DNA of 21,614 bases, from positions 1 to 21,614 of the IMG/VR virus record IMGVR_UViG_3300028423_000176, one strand, 5' to 3'. The notes beneath the pieces were generated by a model, which had not been told where the DNA came from, made no database searches, and saw only the letters and a program-made list of their open reading frames with translations. The DNA comes from a virus. Shown here one piece after another: positions 18,775-21,614 of the stretch. The number at the start of each line of letters is the position of its first letter. Position 1 is the first letter of the stretch. The position numbers and the translations under genes are program-made.

Positions 18775-21614
18775 GACACCACCGGCCCTCTAGGAATACC
18801 GACTTCCTCCCATTGCTCGAAAATATCCACCATCTTTTGTGTCAGTCTGTTATTCAGGCGCGTGTTTTCTTCCACCTTGCCTTCAAGGTCAGTCAATTGC
18901 TGCAACCGGATCAGGCTTTGACCCTCGGCAAAACCCGGCCCGCCGCGCGTCGTGGTGATCTCACCCCGCCGCCTTGCCGCCGCAAGCAACTGGCTTTCAA
19001 ATCGAGTGCCACCCAGTGCCGCCGTTTCTGCAACAGCCTGATTGGCCGCGCTGATTAGGTCATTCATGTTTTCGAAATTCGGCACAAGCGATGCAAACTT
19101 GTCGCCCATCTTGGTCAATTCTTCGTTGACCTTTTGCAGCTTTTCCTCTTCGGAAAGCCCCTTTAGACTAACTTTGAAACTGGCGGAGAAGTCCTCAAAA
19201 ATACCCGCGCCAAATCCGAACACCCGCGCGGCTTCCATCGCGCTGCCCTGCATTTCGCCAAGCGCATCGCGGATAGGATCGGCAACCGCGTCAGATGCTT
19301 GGCGGTAATTCGTGCTACGCGACTTGATAAGGCCAAAAAGGCGGGACTTTTCAATCTTGCGGAATTGCTCAATGGAAGTTTCCAGCCCGTCCGCCGTGAC
19401 GCGAATGCCTTTGTCCAATTCCTTGATTTTTGGCACGAACAAGCTTATGGCACCCGCGACAAGACCGATGACAGGAAGCGCCGCGCCAATTGTCGCCAAT
19501 GCACCACCGCCCGCCATTGCTGCGTTAGCACCAATCGCAAAGGGACTAAAGGACGTAGCGCCGATCCCAAGCGCATTGCCTGCCGCACCTAGAAATCCAG
19601 TCCCAACAGTGCCAGCCGCCGCACTGCCCAGTGTGCCTACGGCGCTGCTAATAAAGCCGCCAAGGCCACCACCAGAACCACCTCCACCAAGCACAGACGA
19701 CAGCAGCCCACCACCACCGCCGCCACCTGCCATGGCAGACGTAGCGCCACCGCCACCACCACCAAAGCCGAGGCTAAGCATGATACGATTACGCGCTGCC
19801 ATGGCGATCATGTTTGACAGCATGTTTTTGAAGGTATCCAGCACCGACCGCGCGAACCCGGCGAAATCCTTAAATCCGCGCGCCACGAAATCACCGAAAG
19901 CGTCAGCCACGCTGCCAACGGCATTTTTGACTTGGCCGTTTAGCTTGTCGGCTAGGGTCTCGGCCTCATCGCCGGTTTTCTCCAAGTTGTCCCGCATACC
20001 ACCAGAGCCGCCAAGCGCCGTTGTCGTGGTATTTATACTTTCGGACAATGTATCATTCACAGATACAAGCCCTTGCAGAGTTTCTATTTTTTCGTCAAAA
20101 CGCGCAATAGCCTCGGATTGAGCAACCATATCAGCGCCTTCCAATTCCATTCTGTTAAGAATGGCATTGCGCTCTGCCTTGATCGCGGCAATTCTGGAAT
20201 CGACGCCTTCCTCAATCTCCATTGTCATGGCGTTGTTTGCAATCCGCATGGATTCAATTTGCGATACGACGTTTTCGCCAAGCTGGCCCAAAGCCGTTGG
20301 CACCATACCCAAATTAGCGACAAGAGTTCTTGCCTGTGTCGCCCCGGCGGAAAGGTTTACGGCTAGGTCACTAGCCTGACGCGAAGATTTATTTAGGCTG
20401 TTTGCTAAATTGTCGGCGCTATCTTTTGTATCGTCAACCGTTCCGCCAAGCGTAACGGTTCCGTTCTTTGCGTTCTCAATGGCCGCTTCAACAAGGCGAA
20501 TTTCGGCCTCAAGCTCCAGTATCTTTTCGCTAGTGCCCTCAACCTCGCCAAGCATTGTTTTTTGCTCGGCGACATTCGCCCTCAATTTTTCTAGGGTTGA
20601 ATTGTAAAGATCAAGCATACCAGAAAGATTGCCGTTAACCGCAAGAGACGCGTCGGCCATCCTTCTGAGTTCGTCGCTAACAGGTCTTCCGCTGAAAAGA
20701 TTTTGCAAATCTTCTGTAAGCCTATTAGCTTCCGCCTGTCTCCTTACAAGTTCTTGATAGCGGTCAGTAGACTTTACTGTCTCAATTCTGTTTTGTTTTA
20801 TCGCCTCTGCATTTGACAATGCCGCCTTTGCATTAGCCAAAAGGGCACCAGCATAGTCAATAGAAACCTTGCGCCCGTTAGTCATGCTTTCTGAGAAGCC
20901 TGACTGCTGGTCAATAACTTCGTCTATGGCTGATTTTGCAGCGTCGGTCGCTCTTTTTATCTCACCCATGCCGTCACTGAAATCAGCAAGACCACCGATA
21001 GCGCCGACAAGACTGGAAATTCCACGAGTTACCGCAGTAATAGTGGATACAACCCCCCGCAACACCGCAGTCAAACCCGCTTCGCCAAGTGACAAGACAA
21101 GCCCTTCAAGAGCCGACATAAGACCCTTAATATCCCCACCCAGGTTATCTCGCATGGTATCGGCCATATCGCCCGCCGCACCCTCAGCAGCGGTCAATTC
21201 GCCCGTCAATTCGCCCACGCGCTCATTCGCATCAACAAGTGCCAGCGCGCCAGATGCAGCTTCACGCCCGAAAATCTTAATGGCGTCCGAGGTGGACAAA
21301 CCCACCTCTTCAAGCGTCGCCATAATATCTGCCAGGCTTTGGGTTTCGGGGTTTACATCCTGAATGGTAAGGCCGTAATTCGACAATGCTTCGGCGGCTT
21401 GATCCGTAGGACCTGCCAGCGATGCCAGAACACCACGCATTGCCGTTCCCGCGCGCGCGCCTTGAATACCAGCATCGGACAAAACACCAATCGCCGCTGC
21501 CGTTTCTTGTAGGCTCATATCTAGCGACGAGGCGACGGGCGCAACTGTGGACATGGCCTGCCCAAGCTGCGCGACATTGGTATTCGCCCGCGAAGATGCA
21601 GCGGCAAGCGTGTC
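18771..21614 (-). CDS. Tail tape measure protein (TP901-type), 5' end outside window
   Basis: At least 947 aa; the frame is open to the right edge, 20 codons upstream of the first visible ATG (21554), so the N-terminus lies outside. The start of the visible part (NTNVAQLGQAMSTVAPVAS, then ETAAAIGVLSDAGIQGARAG and GVLASLAGP) is the TP901 tape-measure core signature. Long helical, Ala/Asp-rich stretches follow, with heptads around RIETVKSTDRYQELVRRQAE. Hydrophobic segments and a Gly-rich run (19651-19775) follow in the middle, then a more polar C-terminus. It sets tail length and is drawn into the host membrane on DNA ejection. Its size implies a long tail, so not a podovirus. Confidence 0.92.
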   Translation of the reverse strand, partial: DTLAAASSRANTNVAQLGQAMSTVAPVASSLDMSLQETAAAIGVLSDAGIQGARAGTAMRGVLASLAGPTDQAAEALSNYGLTIQDVNPETQSLADIMATLEEVGLSTSDAIKIFGREAASGALALVDANERVGELTGELTAAEGAAGDMADTMRDNLGGDIKGLMSALEGLVLSLGEAGLTAVLRGVVSTITAVTRGISSLVGAIGGLADFSDGMGEIKRATDAAKSAIDEVIDQQSGFSESMTNGRKVSIDYAGALLANAKAALSNAEAIKQNRIETVKSTDRYQELVRRQAEANRLTEDLQNLFSGRPVSDELRRMADASLAVNGNLSGMLDLYNSTLEKLRANVAEQKTMLGEVEGTSEKILELEAEIRLVEAAIENAKNGTVTLGGTVDDTKDSADNLANSLNKSSRQASDLAVNLSAGATQARTLVANLGMVPTALGQLGENVVSQIESMRIANNAMTMEIEEGVDSRIAAIKAERNAILNRMELEGADMVAQSEAIARFDEKIETLQGLVSVNDTLSESINTTTTALGGSGGMRDNLEKTGDEAETLADKLNGQVKNAVGSVADAFGDFVARGFKDFAGFARSVLDTFKNMLSNMIAMAARNRIMLSLGFGGGGGGATSAMAGGGGGGGLLSSVLGGGGSGGGLGGFISSAVGTLGSAAAGTVGTGFLGAAGNALGIGATSFSPFAIGANAAMAGGGALATIGAALPVIGLVAGAISLFVPKIKELDKGIRVTADGLETSIEQFRKIEKSRLFGLIKSRSTNYRQASDAVADPIRDALGEMQGSAMEAARVFGFGAGIFEDFSASFKVSLKGLSEEEKLQKVNEELTKMGDKFASLVPNFENMNDLISAANQAVAETAALGGTRFESQLLAAARRRGEITTTRGGPGFAEGQSLIRLQQLTDLEGKVEENTRLNNRLTQKMVDIFEQWEEVGIPRGPVVS

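Noticed and set aside
19651-19775. Repeated CCACC/CCGCC triplets that look like a repeat array
   Set aside because: They encode the Gly-rich run of the tape measure protein; spacing is by codon, with no spacers, so this is not a CRISPR or tandem-repeat element.
19312-20121. 269-codon plus-strand frame opposite the tape measure gene
   Set aside because: The translation is a low-complexity Pro/Ala/Ser shadow of the Gly/Ala-rich tape measure, and no ribosome-binding site is seen.
1-21614. tRNA genes
   Set aside because: I looked for the T-arm pattern GTTCRANYC with flanking stems and saw none; a tRNA-finding program was not available.

Overview
The window is a piece of a tailed double-stranded DNA phage (or closely related prophage) genome. 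The probable host is an alphaproteobacterium, most likely Rhodobacteraceae. Three things point there: a small secreted protein of a type I know from Rhodobacteraceae (14004-14297, minus), a B12-dependent ribonucleotide reductase with ThyX as in roseophages, and a clear shortage of GANTC, the CcrM methylation site. No integrase, terminase, capsid or DNA polymerase gene is visible, and neither are tRNAs or CRISPR arrays.

Positions 1-12461 are on the plus strand and hold the early module for replication, recombination and nucleotide supply. In order: a DUF669-like single-strand-binding protein with an SSB-type acidic tip (cut by the window edge), a YqaJ/lambda-type exonuclease, an unknown small protein, an SF2 helicase with zinc fingers, a VRR-NUC nuclease, three tiny overlapping unknown genes, an SNF2-like helicase, a beta-class DNA methyltransferase, a broken or split mini-gene, a DnaN-type sliding clamp, dUTPase, class II ribonucleotide reductase, an unknown conserved phage protein, ThyX, and small unknown genes. 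Many neighbours overlap as ATGA, TAATG or TGATG, suggesting translational coupling. Together the enzymes resect, unwind and modify DNA and steer nucleotides towards dTTP.

Positions 12462-12609 lie between convergent gene blocks. They hold two strong hairpin terminators and an unusual set of three 9-bp repeats in alternating orientation.

Positions 12610-21614 are on the minus strand and, read from right to left, hold late functions: a tape measure protein (cut by the window edge), a tail protein, a fibre-like protein, two small tail-region proteins, a two-helix membrane protein, and a compact lysis cassette (membrane/coiled-coil protein, GH24 lysozyme, 59-aa holin-like protein, and overlapping inner and outer spanins). 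Then come a small unknown gene, a secreted protein, an HTH-metallophosphoesterase fusion and a DUF6378-like protein.

A pocket at 14361-14716 carries two tiny plus-strand genes inside the minus-strand block. The first sits in a cassette with the same parts as the one at 12203-12557: a TTGAC -35 box, an identical 33-bp leader with the ribosome-binding site in a hairpin loop, a small unrelated gene, and a near-identical terminator. This duplicated shell around different genes, together with a strongly structured RNA-like element at 12102-12166, is the most interesting unexplained content of the window.
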